NCBI GenBank assembly: GCA_015548865.1
Contig: JADMXW010000013.1
Span: 62,001-126,000 of the forward strand
Length of the DNA stretch: 64,000 bases
Source: Serratia marcescens
GTDB lineage: Bacteria; Pseudomonadota; Gammaproteobacteria; Enterobacterales; Enterobacteriaceae
Direction: 5' to 3'
The stretch's first letter is position 1, and every line of letters begins with the position of its first letter. The notes beneath the pieces were generated by a model. It was not told the DNA's origin. It was given only the letters and a program-made list of their open reading frames with translations, and searched no databases. Positions 8,592-16,552 of the stretch are shown piece after piece. The translations under genes were made by a program, and so were the position numbers.

Positions 8592-9611
8592 ATGCCGTCG
8601 GATACCGAAGTTGCCCCTGTACATAAACCTGATGCTGCTTCTGCCAAGCTGAAGCAAGCTGTCAGAAACATCGTGGCTGCAAAGGACGCATTGGATGCAG
8701 CGCTTAGATTACCTGCTTCGACATTCCTCGTGCCCCCTGAACTGCCCAATGCAGCCGGTTCCGCTGTCGACGTTTCCGCCTTCACCAGGGCCATAGTGCC
8801 TTTTCTGGATTTGCGGCAATCGGTCGGCAGCGCGCGCGCTCATGTTCCGCTCGATAGGGTGCTGGGCGAATCCTGGCGGTGGAGGGAGGCATCCTCCGCC
8901 ACCGGGCTTGCCGACTATTTGCTGCAAGATGAACGCTCGGCACCGGGAGACCGCGACCAGGCCATCGTGTTTGAGATCGCTCCGCTGGGATTGTGGTTCG
9001 CCCACGAAGGCAAGAACCGCGTCCACTTCCTGCGCTCCGGCGGTGCAATCGAAATGCCTGCAATGGTGACCACCGTTGATTACCCGGCCGCCAGCCGGCT
9101 GGCGCTCTACCGTCTGGCAGTCGCTGGCAGGGAGGAGATGTGGTGCGTGTTGGACGGCCGCCTGGCGAAACGTTTACTGCTGCCAAAACTGACCCACACG
9201 CTCTTGACAGCCTATGGCGTCACCCCCGCGAGCACTTGGCCAAAGAACCTGCCTTCGCCTCGCATGATTACCGACGCACTTCAGCAGCAGGATCGCCCTG
9301 CAGGGAACGGCCCGGATATCGACCTGGACATGCTCCGCGGGCGCATTGCGGAAAAAGCCTCCGGGGAAACGTTCACCGAACTCAGTCTGCTGGACGCCCT
9401 GGCAGGCGGCCTGCTCAGAACCCGGTGGCGGTGGATCGCATCCGCCAGCGCGATTCTTCTCGGCGTCCTGGCGTTGAGCATGGCGTTGCCGCAGCCCTGG
9501 GGGAGCGAGATCCGATTTCTGGCCACCGGCGTCATTGGCGGGTTTATCGCAAGTTTGATGTTCCCCTGGATGCAGGTTCGTCGCAAGCACCTGCGACGCG
9601 ACGATCTGTGA
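8592..9611 (+). CDS. Membrane-anchored ICE protein of unknown function, about 339 aa
   Basis: A long soluble region (helical at the start: AKLKQAVRNIVAAKDALDAA) is followed near the C-terminus by two adjacent hydrophobic segments (WIASASAILLGVLALSMALP and FLATGVIGGFIASLMF) and a basic tail RRKHLRRDD. This predicts a tail-anchored inner-membrane protein with a cytoplasmic N-terminal domain. ATG 8592 is the likeliest start; a GTG at 8586 is in frame. The ribosome site is poor (TGGAAACC), and no conserved leader precedes it, unlike its neighbours. Function unknown. Confidence 0.65.
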   Translation: MPSDTEVAPVHKPDAASAKLKQAVRNIVAAKDALDAALRLPASTFLVPPELPNAAGSAVDVSAFTRAIVPFLDLRQSVGSARAHVPLDRVLGESWRWREASSATGLADYLLQDERSAPGDRDQAIVFEIAPLGLWFAHEGKNRVHFLRSGGAIEMPAMVTTVDYPAASRLALYRLAVAGREEMWCVLDGRLAKRLLLPKLTHTLLTAYGVTPASTWPKNLPSPRMITDALQQQDRPAGNGPDIDLDMLRGRIAEKASGETFTELSLLDALAGGLLRTRWRWIASASAILLGVLALSMALPQPWGSEIRFLATGVIGGFIASLMFPWMQVRRKHLRRDDL

Positions 9612-9689
9612 TCCCACAACGACGGAATACGGTGAAGAGACGGCTCCGATAGGCGCTAACAATTCGCAGCGCCATAGATCAACCTGACG

Positions 9690-9795
9690 ACATGTTTGCT
9701 GGCGTTGCCGGCTGCATGCCCAGGCAGTCGAGACCTTCAAGACTGCGGTGCCTCGTTGCACTGGTTGGTCTGTTCTACCGGCGCATTCCGCGCCA
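9690..9795 (+). ncRNA. Structured leader element, copy D (type I, shortened)
   Basis: This is the diverged copy and therefore the most informative. Stem 1 reads GCTGGC/GCCGGC, where other copies have GCTGA/TCAGC. Stem 2 reads GCAGTC/GACTGC, where others have GCAGCC/GGCTGC. Stem 3 reads GTGC/GCAC, where others have CGTGG/CCACG. Both arms change together in each case. Stem 4 is lost or replaced by GGCGC/GCGCC. Confidence 0.6.
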
Positions 9796-9805
9796 ATCAC
9801 TCAAC

Positions 9806-9863
9806 CCACAAGGGACACCCTCCCTTGTGGCGGGAATCCCTTGCCTTTTCTCAAGGAGTTCCC
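9806..9863 (+). promoter_or_regulatory. Two-hairpin leader sequestering the ribosome site (gene at 9864)
   Basis: CCACAAGGGA (9806) pairs perfectly with TCCCTTGTGG (9821). Then GGGAATCCCTTG (9832-9843) pairs with CAAGGAGTTCCC (9852-9863), with only the two central positions mismatched. The second arm contains the AAGGAG ribosome site and abuts the ATG, so translation should be blocked while it is folded. Confidence 0.65.
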
Positions 9864-10676
9864 ATGGACCGTTCCCTCATCAAGTCCCTGATGCCTTCGC
9901 TTGTCGCAGCCCACGTGCCGCGCAATGCGCGAGGTTTCAAGTACCGCGTATTTGACGATCAGCCACAAGTGTCGGCATTCGGCTTCTCGATCGACCCCGA
10001 TGCCTTCGACGGCAAAGTGGTCGCGACCACCGGCGATGCCATCATCGTCAGGGTCAAACCAACCGAGTTCGCGGTGCTCGATCCCAACCTGGTGACTTCC
10101 GTTCCCGAAGAAGGAGCCAAGGTGCATGTCCAACCCTACGCGCGGCGCCGGTTCGACGGCCTGCGTGCGGACACCCCGGAAGAGCGTACGGAGATGACGT
10201 CTGACGGCATCCCCTACACCGTCAAAACGCATGTCCTTGGTTCCGCACCGGCCAAGCTGCCCATCCCCAAGCCACAGTGCTTGGAACTGGGCCAGTTGAT
10301 CCAGCAGTTGGAGGAAATGCCTGCGCCCGATGGTTTCCGGCGTATCACCCATATGCTGGTCGATGCGGGCGCCCGTGACTTCACCTGGGTCGATCCAAAG
10401 CCGTCCAGGATCATCGAGACGCCTCCGGCGATCAGCTTCGCGGTTTCGACCGGGAAGTTCGAGGGCCGGGTGACGATCCTCTATGACCGCGCGGGCGACA
10501 CTTACGTGGTGGAGCTGCATCGCGATGGCGAACTGGTCGATCGGCACGACGAGGTGTATTTCGACATGCTCGGCGAAGTGCTGGAGCATCTGATCGATGA
10601 CGGGCGCTGGCGCCTGATCGACGTGAGCGTGATCGACGCCAAGGCTTCACGGCGACGCCAGGCGGTGTCGGCGTGA
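9864..10676 (+). CDS. ICE protein of unknown function, 270 aa
   Basis: The protein starts MDRSLIKSLMPSLVAAHVPR after AAGGAG. The N-terminal half looks like an OB-like or beta-barrel segment (FDGKVVATTGDAIIVRVKPT, then VPEEGAKVHVQPYARRRFDG); the C-terminal half contains LYDRAGDTYVVELHRDGELV. No catalytic motif is evident. A protein of this kind recurs in the maintenance region of PFGI-1-type ICEs without an assigned role. It overlaps the next small gene by 4 bp. Confidence 0.7.
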   Translation: MDRSLIKSLMPSLVAAHVPRNARGFKYRVFDDQPQVSAFGFSIDPDAFDGKVVATTGDAIIVRVKPTEFAVLDPNLVTSVPEEGAKVHVQPYARRRFDGLRADTPEERTEMTSDGIPYTVKTHVLGSAPAKLPIPKPQCLELGQLIQQLEEMPAPDGFRRITHMLVDAGARDFTWVDPKPSRIIETPPAISFAVSTGKFEGRVTILYDRAGDTYVVELHRDGELVDRHDEVYFDMLGEVLEHLIDDGRWRLIDVSVIDAKASRRRQAVSA

Positions 10677-10891
10677 CGTCCACGGCAAGCGACTCCTGGG
10701 TGGTTTATTCACCCAACGAGTCGGCCGTCAGCGACAGCGCCGGCTTCTGGTCCAACGAGTTCGGCTGGGTCTTGTTCGACCAGGCGACGCGCTTCTCGAA
10801 GGAAGAGGCCGGGAGCTTACAGCTTCCGCTCTCGACTGGCCGTGATGCGCGCTTCGTTCCATGGCAGGAAGCCCGGCGGCATTACGGCTGA
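10673..10891 (+). CDS. Small ICE protein of unknown function, 72 aa
   Basis: The short protein MTSTASDSWVVYSPNESAVS... overlaps the previous stop codon by 4 bp (GTGACG-type coupling with an ATG at 10673), so it is probably translated by re-initiation. Its aromatic-rich middle (GFWSNEFGWVLFDQATRF) resembles small plasmid/ICE proteins of unknown function. A terminator follows 32 bp after the stop. Confidence 0.6.
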   Translation: MTSTASDSWVVYSPNESAVSDSAGFWSNEFGWVLFDQATRFSKEEAGSLQLPLSTGRDARFVPWQEARRHYG

Positions 10892-10923
10892 TGCCGTAGC
10901 CTGGCGACGACTTGCCTCCCTAC

Positions 10924-10958
10924 AGGCCTTCCATCCATTCAGATGGAGGGCCTTTTTT
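10924..10958 (+). terminator. Rho-independent terminator or attenuator
   Basis: AGGCC...CCATC pairs with GATGG...GGCCT and is followed by TTTTTT. It ends the two-gene unit and lies only 23 bp before the next start codon, so it could also attenuate read-through into that gene. Confidence 0.8.
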
Positions 10959-10980
10959 CTTCAACTTTGAGGTATCCATC

Positions 10981-11322
10981 ATGTCAGAAATCACTTGCAG
11001 TACATCCTCACAGCCCATCGGGGAGACCCATCCCGCGCTCGATGAAACCGCGTGGCGGGCTGTCTGCGAGAAGTTCGCCGTGCAAGCCAACAACGGCTGC
11101 GGACTGTCTCATGATTACTACGTCGAACGCTTCAGTTCACAGATCGAAAAACACATTGATCGACTGCCTGAATGCCAGCGCGCGCAGGCTCTGCAGATAG
11201 CACAGGAATGGGACTACGCAACACCTGTCGAGAGGCGGGAAACCCGGAACTGGAACGCACAGAATGGCTACTGCACACACGGAATCGAGCTGGGTTGCTG
11301 CCCGGCCGGTTGTGGTTCATAG
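10981..11322 (+). CDS. Small cysteine-rich-tailed ICE protein, 113 aa
   Basis: The protein starts MSEITCSTSSQPIGETHPAL. It has a helical core (VERFSSQIEKHIDRLPECQR) and a distinctive tail CTHGIELGCCPAGCGS carrying four of its cysteines plus a histidine, which looks like a small metal- or redox-binding knuckle. The spacing CxH...CC..GC is not a standard zinc finger that I know. The ribosome site is weak (TGAGG). A terminator sits on each side, so it is a single-gene unit. Confidence 0.65.
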   Translation: MSEITCSTSSQPIGETHPALDETAWRAVCEKFAVQANNGCGLSHDYYVERFSSQIEKHIDRLPECQRAQALQIAQEWDYATPVERRETRNWNAQNGYCTHGIELGCCPAGCGS

Positions 11323-11357
11323 GGATTGGCACTTAGCCCCATCGCTGATCACCCAGC

Positions 11358-11386
11358 AAGCCCCCGCCTCGGGGGCTTCTTTTTTT
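11358..11386 (+). terminator. Rho-independent terminator
   Basis: AAGCCCCC pairs with GGGGGCTT across GCCTC and is followed by CTTTTTTT. It ends the unit at 10981. The next 190 bp to the leader element hold no convincing gene. Confidence 0.9.
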
Positions 11387-11572
11387 CAGCACCCCGACAC
11401 CGCACACCAGGCTCCGCCGCTGTTGAGAACCAGCATACAACCGGGTTACGCCGTGCGCTCCACGCGGCAATCGGCATGCGCGCACGTCTCACGTTCAGCG
11501 GCCGAACAATAAGGCGACAGGCCAGTACCCATTCCGGATGGCCGTCCAGAGAAGCAGATGCCACGCTACAGC

Positions 11573-11692
11573 CATGTTGCGCTGACCACGGTCAGCAACA
11601 TGCCCAGGTAGCCACGATCTTCAAGGCTACGGCGCGGTTCCGTCCGCGTGATCAAACCAGTTCGCACTCGGCATCCCAGCGCGAACGACCGT
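11573..11692 (+). ncRNA. Structured leader element, copy E (type I)
   Basis: The copy upstream of the DUF3577 gene keeps the stem order with changed bases: GCTGACC/GGTCAGC, GTAGCC/GGCTAC, GCGCGG/CCGCGT and GTTCGC/GCGAAC. Stem 2 differs from copies A-C at a C-G to T-A pair and stem 4 likewise, both as paired changes. It ends about 130 nt before the start codon. Confidence 0.6.
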
Positions 11693-11753
11693 CGAGCAAT
11701 CGGCGGTGATGCCAACCTAGTTGTTGCCGGATCTCACGATCCATCAACCCGCG

Positions 11754-11818
11754 CGGGGGTTACACACCTCCCGTACGGGGTCGGTGTGTCTCCGCTTTCT
11801 TGTCCTCAAGTCTGGAGA
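11754..11818 (+). promoter_or_regulatory. Two-hairpin leader (DUF3577 gene)
   Basis: CGGGGG (11754) pairs with CTCCCG (11768). TCTCC (11789) pairs with GGAGA (11814), which includes the Shine-Dalgarno. An alternative stem CACACC/GGTGTG would compete with the first hairpin, so two exclusive folds are possible. Confidence 0.5.
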
Positions 11819-11824
11819 TTCACC

Positions 11825-12373
11825 ATGACCACTTCCACCGAAAAGTCCTTTTTTGACTTGCACATCACCGGCCTCGGCTACCTCAATCGCATCCGCGAAG
11901 TGAAGCCGAAGAAAGGTGAGCCGTTCCTGGCCTGCGATATCGCAGCGCTCAATGGTCCGAGCAACGATGTCTCGTACGTGCGTTTTGATACGCGCGTTTC
12001 GGGCACCGATGCCCAGCACCTCATTCGTCGCTGCATCGATGCCGTCGAGGCGGAGAAGAAAGTGATGATCGGGTTCCGACTGGGCGACCTGTGGACCGAC
12101 ACCTTCACCTATTCCAAGGGGAAGCGCGCCGGCGAACAGGGTGTCAGCCTGAAAGCCCGCCTGCTGTTCGTCAGCTGGATCAAGGTCGATGGCGTCCTGA
12201 AGTACAAGGCCGAGCCCAAGCCGGCCGAGTCCGAACAGGATGCTGCGGAGCAATCCGCTGCGCCTGCTCCTGCGCCGCAGGAAGTGCCGGTTCCGGAAGC
12301 CTCCGAGCCGGTCAACGAACCTGCCGACGAAGCCGCCGATGCGCAAGCGCCGGCACTGGCCGAGTCGTTCTGA
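11825..12373 (+). CDS. DUF3577 (STY4534-like) ICE protein
   Basis: The 182-residue protein starts MTTSTEKSFFDLHITGLGYL and carries the family-typical region RIREVKPKKGEPFLACDIAA and later FVSWIKVDGVLKYK. The first 130 residues look like a single OB-type nucleic-acid-binding fold; the last 45 residues are a low-complexity acidic/proline/alanine tail (EPKPAESEQDAAEQSAAPAP). That layout recalls single-strand-binding proteins. The family is found almost only in ICE maintenance regions and is often called an ICE replication or ssDNA-related protein. It sits behind both leader types and is closed by a terminator. Confidence 0.8.
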   Translation: MTTSTEKSFFDLHITGLGYLNRIREVKPKKGEPFLACDIAALNGPSNDVSYVRFDTRVSGTDAQHLIRRCIDAVEAEKKVMIGFRLGDLWTDTFTYSKGKRAGEQGVSLKARLLFVSWIKVDGVLKYKAEPKPAESEQDAAEQSAAPAPAPQEVPVPEASEPVNEPADEAADAQAPALAESF

Positions 12374-12378
12374 TCCGC

Positions 12379-12408
12379 AAGGCCCCCTCACAGGGGCCTT
12401 GTTCTTTT
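12379..12408 (+). terminator. Rho-independent terminator
   Basis: AAGGCCCC pairs with GGGGCCTT and is followed by GTTCTTTT, 6 bp after the DUF3577 stop. Confidence 0.85.
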
Positions 12409-12479
12409 CATCAGCCGAGCATCCCTGACACAGCGCTGTCGGCGGAGCCCGATCGTCCTTTCTTCACCAGGAGCACTCC

Positions 12480-13088
12480 ATGATCACCCTTCCGGGCCAG
12501 TTGGCCATCAAGACAATCCATGGCAGGAATGGCGACTTCAATGTCGGCCGCCTTTCGACCAGCATTGGTGAGTTCGTCATCAATAATGCCGAGCTGGACC
12601 AGTACGACGAAGGCAAATACGACGGTGATTTCGTCATCGCCGAAATCCGACCCTCCACCTACAACACCAGTGGGCGGATGGTCATCGAAATCCGCGCCCA
12701 CCTGGGCGGGATGACCCTCTCAAACAGCGATCGCCTGAGCAAGGACGAAGCCCAGCGGCTGAGCCCGCAGGAGATCGATCCCATTGATGAGGAAGCGCAG
12801 GCTCCTGCCGCCGCCAGGCCTCCAGCCAGGACCAAGGCCCGCAGCACGCGCGATCCATTGGTCGACACCACGCCATTCGGCAGCGAACCAGCGGCAGCAT
12901 CGCCCTCCGACGCTTCGGCTGAAGATGACGACGCGGCACTGTTCGGCATGCTCTGGCCGTTGAGCGAAATCGTGAAACTCGACGCAACCGTCGACCGCCG
13001 CGTCCTGCGTCAGCAGCGCGACCGTCTCGATGCGATGGGCTATCGGTTTGAACCTCTGTCCCAGGACTGGCACCTCGCCAGCGCCTGA
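12480..13088 (+). CDS. DUF3275 family ICE protein
   Basis: The 202-residue protein begins MITLPGQLAIKTIHGRNGDF and continues with the conserved beta-strand block FNVGRLSTSIGEFVINNAEL and EGKYDGDFVIAEI. The middle is acidic and low in complexity (AQAPAAARPPARTKARSTRD), and a second small domain follows at the C-terminus (LWPLSEIVKLDATVDRRVLR). Like DUF3577, the N-terminal domain resembles an OB-type fold. It is a standard member of PFGI-1-class ICE backbones and its biochemical role is unknown. CAGGAG before the ATG sets the start. Confidence 0.8.
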   Translation: MITLPGQLAIKTIHGRNGDFNVGRLSTSIGEFVINNAELDQYDEGKYDGDFVIAEIRPSTYNTSGRMVIEIRAHLGGMTLSNSDRLSKDEAQRLSPQEIDPIDEEAQAPAAARPPARTKARSTRDPLVDTTPFGSEPAAASPSDASAEDDDAALFGMLWPLSEIVKLDATVDRRVLRQQRDRLDAMGYRFEPLSQDWHLASA

Positions 13089-13119
13089 TTGATCCACCGC
13101 GCAAGCGGCATCCACCCGC

Positions 13120-13166
13120 CGGGGTTCTTCCCCCGCAGGGGAGGACTCCGGCTTTTTCTTCAGGAG
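13120..13166 (+). promoter_or_regulatory. Two-hairpin leader (gene at 13175)
   Basis: CGGGG (13120) pairs with CCCCG (13131). CTCC (13146) pairs with the ribosome site GGAG (13163). Confidence 0.5.
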
Positions 13167-13174
13167 ACCTTCTC

Positions 13175-13570
13175 ATGGGTTGGCTATTTTCCCATCGCTC
13201 GCGAAGCGAACTGATCCATTACCTGGTGCAGCCGCAAGATTGCCAGGCCGCGTTTGTTGAAACTCTGGCCTATACCCTGCGCGGCAATGTGCTGTGGTCC
13301 GTGGTCAAAATCACGGCCAAAGTGCCGAACATGCTCAATCTCGCTGCAGGTGATTTCCATACCTACATCGGCTGCACATTGCTGCAGCGCTATCGCAACG
13401 AGTGGGGCTACAAGTCGATGGATGAATCCGTTCATCCCTACTACTACAGCTGCCCGCTCAGCTATCTGGAACGCGCACCCACGCAATCGGCCGAATGGCG
13501 CGAGCGTGTACGGGCGTACCACGACCACAGACGCGCAGTACGTTCGGCATCCGCCGTTCCAGTCGTCTGA
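13175..13570 (+). CDS. ICE protein of unknown function, 131 aa
   Basis: The protein starts MGWLFSHRSRSELIHYLVQP after CAGGAG. It looks like a small beta-rich fold; the sequence ETLAYTLRGNVLWSVVKITA and the aromatic block SVHPYYYSCPLSYLERAP are characteristic of a widespread plasmid/ICE family (I think DUF6927-like, not certain). Function is unknown. It precedes the DUF932 gene by 117 bp. Confidence 0.65.
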   Translation: MGWLFSHRSRSELIHYLVQPQDCQAAFVETLAYTLRGNVLWSVVKITAKVPNMLNLAAGDFHTYIGCTLLQRYRNEWGYKSMDESVHPYYYSCPLSYLERAPTQSAEWRERVRAYHDHRRAVRSASAVPVV

Positions 13571-13687
13571 ATTTTCCGTCCACCAGTCTTAGGACTGACC
13601 CTGCATCGCAGGTTTTCCACGCATGCGTGCGCGTCTGGCCTTGTGCCAGCCGTCGATGTCGCTTGCCCAATCCTCAAGGAGATAGAC

Positions 13688-14515
13688 ATGCAACTCGCAT
13701 CTCGTTTCGCATCACGTTCCCCAATCCTGCGTGCTGATCATCCCCTGTCGGATGATCAGATCCGCGCAGTCGCTCCTTCCATCTTTGCGGATACACCGCA
13801 CGAAAGCCGCTCCGAACGGTATAGCTACATACCGACCTCCGCCGTTCTGGCGAAACTCCGCAATGAAGGGTTCGAGCCCTTCATGGTGTGCCAGACCCGC
13901 GTGCGTCATGAAGACCGTCGCGAGTTCACGAAACACATGCTCCGCCTTCGCCATGCAAGCCAGATCAACGGCAAAGAGGCGAATGAGATCATCCTCCTCA
14001 ATTCACATGATGGCACCAGCAGCTACCAGATGCTGGCTGGCATGTTCCGTTTCGTGTGCCAGAACGGTCTGGTGTGCGGCGATATCGTCGGTGACGTTCG
14101 TGTGCCCCACAAGGGCAATGTCACGGACCATGTAATCGAAGGCGCCTATGAGGTCCTGAGTGGCTTCGGCCAGGTGCAGGATTCCCGCGAAGCCATGCGA
14201 GCGATCACGCTCGATGATGGCGAGGCGGAAGTCTTTGCGCGCTCGGCCCTGACGCTCAAGTATGACAGCGACACCAAGGTGCTGCCGATAACTGAAAGCC
14301 AGGTTCTGGCAACACGCCGGTTCGATGACAATCGGCCGGATCTGTGGTCGGTGTTCAACCGGGTGCAGGAAAACCTCGTCAAAGGAGGTCTGTCCGGTCG
14401 GACTGCCAATGGCCGCCATCAACGCACGCGCCCTGTGCAAGGCATCGATCAGAACGTCCGCCTCAACCGGGCGCTGTGGCTGCTGGCCGAAGGCCTGCGG
14501 CAGCTGAAAAACTGA
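13688..14515 (+). CDS. DUF932 domain protein
   Basis: The 275-residue protein contains the DUF932 core: YIPTSAVLAKLRNEGFEPF, the central SYQMLAGMFRFVCQNGLVCG, and a C-terminal helical region (NRVQENLVKGGLSGRTANGR). DUF932 proteins are common on phages, plasmids and ICEs and show a distant likeness to the phage/plasmid LGT/YkfI-type accessory proteins; no activity is established. AAGGAG precedes the ATG at 13688, and upstream in-frame sequence is leader. It is a standard backbone gene. Confidence 0.8.
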   Translation: MQLASRFASRSPILRADHPLSDDQIRAVAPSIFADTPHESRSERYSYIPTSAVLAKLRNEGFEPFMVCQTRVRHEDRREFTKHMLRLRHASQINGKEANEIILLNSHDGTSSYQMLAGMFRFVCQNGLVCGDIVGDVRVPHKGNVTDHVIEGAYEVLSGFGQVQDSREAMRAITLDDGEAEVFARSALTLKYDSDTKVLPITESQVLATRRFDDNRPDLWSVFNRVQENLVKGGLSGRTANGRHQRTRPVQGIDQNVRLNRALWLLAEGLRQLKN

Positions 14516-14623
14516 TCTGACGCGGACTGTGCCCGTTTCGGGCAATGCCCGCGGTTTTCACCCATCGCTCCTGACGGAGCATTCCTCACCCCCAGGGGCA
14601 GAACCTGCCTCACGGGCTGGTGC

Positions 14624-14647
14624 TGTCCCTGGACCTTCCAAAGGACA
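14624..14647 (+). promoter_or_regulatory. Ribosome-site hairpin (gene at 14653)
   Basis: TGTCC (14624) pairs with GGACA (14643), which is the Shine-Dalgarno region AAAGGAC. The CCCCAGGGG stretch at 14590-14598 just upstream is the counterpart of the first hairpin in the other leaders. Confidence 0.45.
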
Positions 14648-14652
14648 CGACC

Positions 14653-15303
14653 ATGCCCGATACAACATCTTCGCAACCGCTTCTTCGCATTGATGAATGC
14701 TCCGACCTGATGGCCGACGGCTACATCGGCGACGAAAGCGGCAACCTGATCTTCCTGTCCGTCTGGGCACGCGATACGGCCATTCAACAGTTTCTGGCCC
14801 GGCTCACGCTGGGTCGTGACGACGATGGCCTGGATCAGTTCCACCTCATTACCGACGCAGGCTGCTCCATTCCGGTTTTCATCGGAAACGTCGACAGACT
14901 GGAGAAGCGCTCCACGCGCCTTTTCCGCCGCACCCTGTTCGGTTCGATGGTCAACCTGTGGCTCTTCGACCAGCGCTGCGTCAAGCCCGACAAGGCCAAC
15001 GCCAGCGCGCTGACGCTGCTGCCCAGGGACTCAGACCATCGGCTTGATCGCTTGTGGAAGCTGGTACAGGAAACGTGCCCTCTGCCACTCCTCGATCACT
15101 GGCGCGACATCGTGCTGGACCTGCTGATGGAGCAATCCATGCTGGCGCGTCTTCCCATGGCTTACGGGCCACTGGAAGGGCACCGTCTGGCACTGGATGT
15201 TCCTGTGCTCACGAAGGCACTCGGCGATCTGATCCGCAACGGCACCCTCAGCGCCACGGCGCATGAACTGGCTTCCGGCATGCCTTTGCGGCGCGTCGCC
15301 TGA
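14653..15303 (+). CDS. ICE protein of unknown function, 216 aa
   Basis: The protein starts MPDTTSSQPLLRIDECSDLM after AAAGGAC. The N-terminal 100 residues are beta-rich (FHLITDAGCSIPVFIGNVDR) and the C-terminal half is helical (HRLDRLWKLVQETCPLPLLD). No catalytic motif is visible. It precedes the methyltransferase gene by 65 bp, with a hairpin between (GGGCATG at 15314 with CATGCCC at 15330). I recognise no family beyond ICE hypothetical. Confidence 0.65.
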   Translation: MPDTTSSQPLLRIDECSDLMADGYIGDESGNLIFLSVWARDTAIQQFLARLTLGRDDDGLDQFHLITDAGCSIPVFIGNVDRLEKRSTRLFRRTLFGSMVNLWLFDQRCVKPDKANASALTLLPRDSDHRLDRLWKLVQETCPLPLLDHWRDIVLDLLMEQSMLARLPMAYGPLEGHRLALDVPVLTKALGDLIRNGTLSATAHELASGMPLRRVA

Positions 15304-15368
15304 AGTCTCGCAAGGGCATGTGCAAGCCGCATGCCCCTCATTTTCCCAACCAGAATCAGGAGATTCCC

Positions 15369-16475
15369 ATGGCTCTCATGTTCCCCCGGCTTGCCCGGAA
15401 TTTTGCGAAAAACGGGTACTACCCAACCGACGAACCTACGCTGGAGCGGGCGCTCAACGCGCTGGCGCCGGCCGCCGGTCAAGTCACCATCATCGACCCC
15501 TGCGCAGGCGAAGGCGTTGCCATCGCTGAAGCCGCACATGCGCTCGGCCGTGATCTGGTGTCAGCTTATGCCGTCGAATTCGACGAAGAGCGCGCCAGGC
15601 ATGCCCGAGGTCTTGTCGACCATTGCCTGCACAGCGACCTGATGGACACGCTGATCAGCCGGCAAAGCTTCGGACTGATGTGGCTCAATCCTCCCTATGG
15701 GGATCTGTCCAGGGATGCCGATGGCAACATCGGCTACCAGGGACAGGGCCGCGCCAGGCTGGAGAAGCTGTTTTATCAGCGCGTCTTGCCGCTGCTGCAG
15801 TACGGTGGCGTGCTGGTCTTCATCATTCCGAGCTACACGCTGGATGCGGAACTGGTGGGTTGGCTGACACGCCATTTCACCGGACTGCGCATCTACCGTG
15901 CGGTCGAACAGCAGTTCAGGCAGGTGGTGATCTTCGGCACCCGCTCACGCCAGCGCGATCTGGCAAGCGATGCCAAAGCCATCCGCAACCGGCTGCTACA
16001 GATCGGCGCGGGTGATATCGAAGCGGAAGAACTGCCGGCTGAATGGCCGTTCCTCCCGTATTCCGTCCCGGCCGCACAGGCCGAGCCGGAGCAGTTCTAC
16101 CGGGTCACCGTGGAGCCGGAGCAATTCGCGGCCGAGGTTCATCGCCTGCAAGGGCTATGGCCTTCCCTCGATACGCATCTCGGCTCTTCGCAGCAGTCGC
16201 TGCGGCCGCCGGCCCGTGCCTTGTCTCACTGGCATCTCGCCCTGGCACTCGCCGCCGGTGCGATTTCAGGTGTCGTCCGTTCCAAAACCGGCAAGGTGAT
16301 GGTCGTCAAAGGCGATACCCACAAAGAGAAGTCCGCCGCGGTCGAATACAACGAACGTGACGACGGCTCGATCGCCGAAACGCGCATCCTCACCGACAAG
16401 TTCGTACCGATCATTCGCGCATGGGACATGACACCCGGCTCCCCCACTCGGGGAGAAGTGCTGATCATCCGCTGA
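15369..16475 (+). CDS. DUF6094-type class I methyltransferase
   Basis: The 368-residue protein has the S-adenosylmethionine motif DPCAGEGVAIAEAAH (about residues 43-57) and the catalytic motif WLNPPYGD (about residues 103-110). NPPY is the signature of amino-group DNA methylases (N6-adenine or N4-cytosine), so a nucleic-acid adenine methyltransferase is likely. The insert NIGYQGQGRARLEKLF follows. The C-terminal 150 residues are family-specific, with a beta-rich end. CAGGAG fixes the start. There is no linked restriction enzyme; it may mark or protect the ICE DNA, or act with the SNF2 helicase three genes downstream. Confidence 0.8.
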   Translation: MALMFPRLARNFAKNGYYPTDEPTLERALNALAPAAGQVTIIDPCAGEGVAIAEAAHALGRDLVSAYAVEFDEERARHARGLVDHCLHSDLMDTLISRQSFGLMWLNPPYGDLSRDADGNIGYQGQGRARLEKLFYQRVLPLLQYGGVLVFIIPSYTLDAELVGWLTRHFTGLRIYRAVEQQFRQVVIFGTRSRQRDLASDAKAIRNRLLQIGAGDIEAEELPAEWPFLPYSVPAAQAEPEQFYRVTVEPEQFAAEVHRLQGLWPSLDTHLGSSQQSLRPPARALSHWHLALALAAGAISGVVRSKTGKVMVVKGDTHKEKSAAVEYNERDDGSIAETRILTDKFVPIIRAWDMTPGSPTRGEVLIIR

Positions 16476-16552
16476 TTCTTCATCCCCCCGAAAACCAACG
16501 CCTGGACCAGGCGCTGGCTTCGTTTTTCATAAACGCAACAGGAGCTACAACC

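Noticed and set aside
7767-8657. 296-codon minus-strand frame opposite the gene at 7788
   Set aside because: The plus-strand gene has a ribosome site, leader and terminator; the minus frame has none.
3194-11692. The five leader copies as a CRISPR array or insertion-sequence ends
   Set aside because: Spacing is irregular, each copy sits before a gene and there are no cas or transposase genes.
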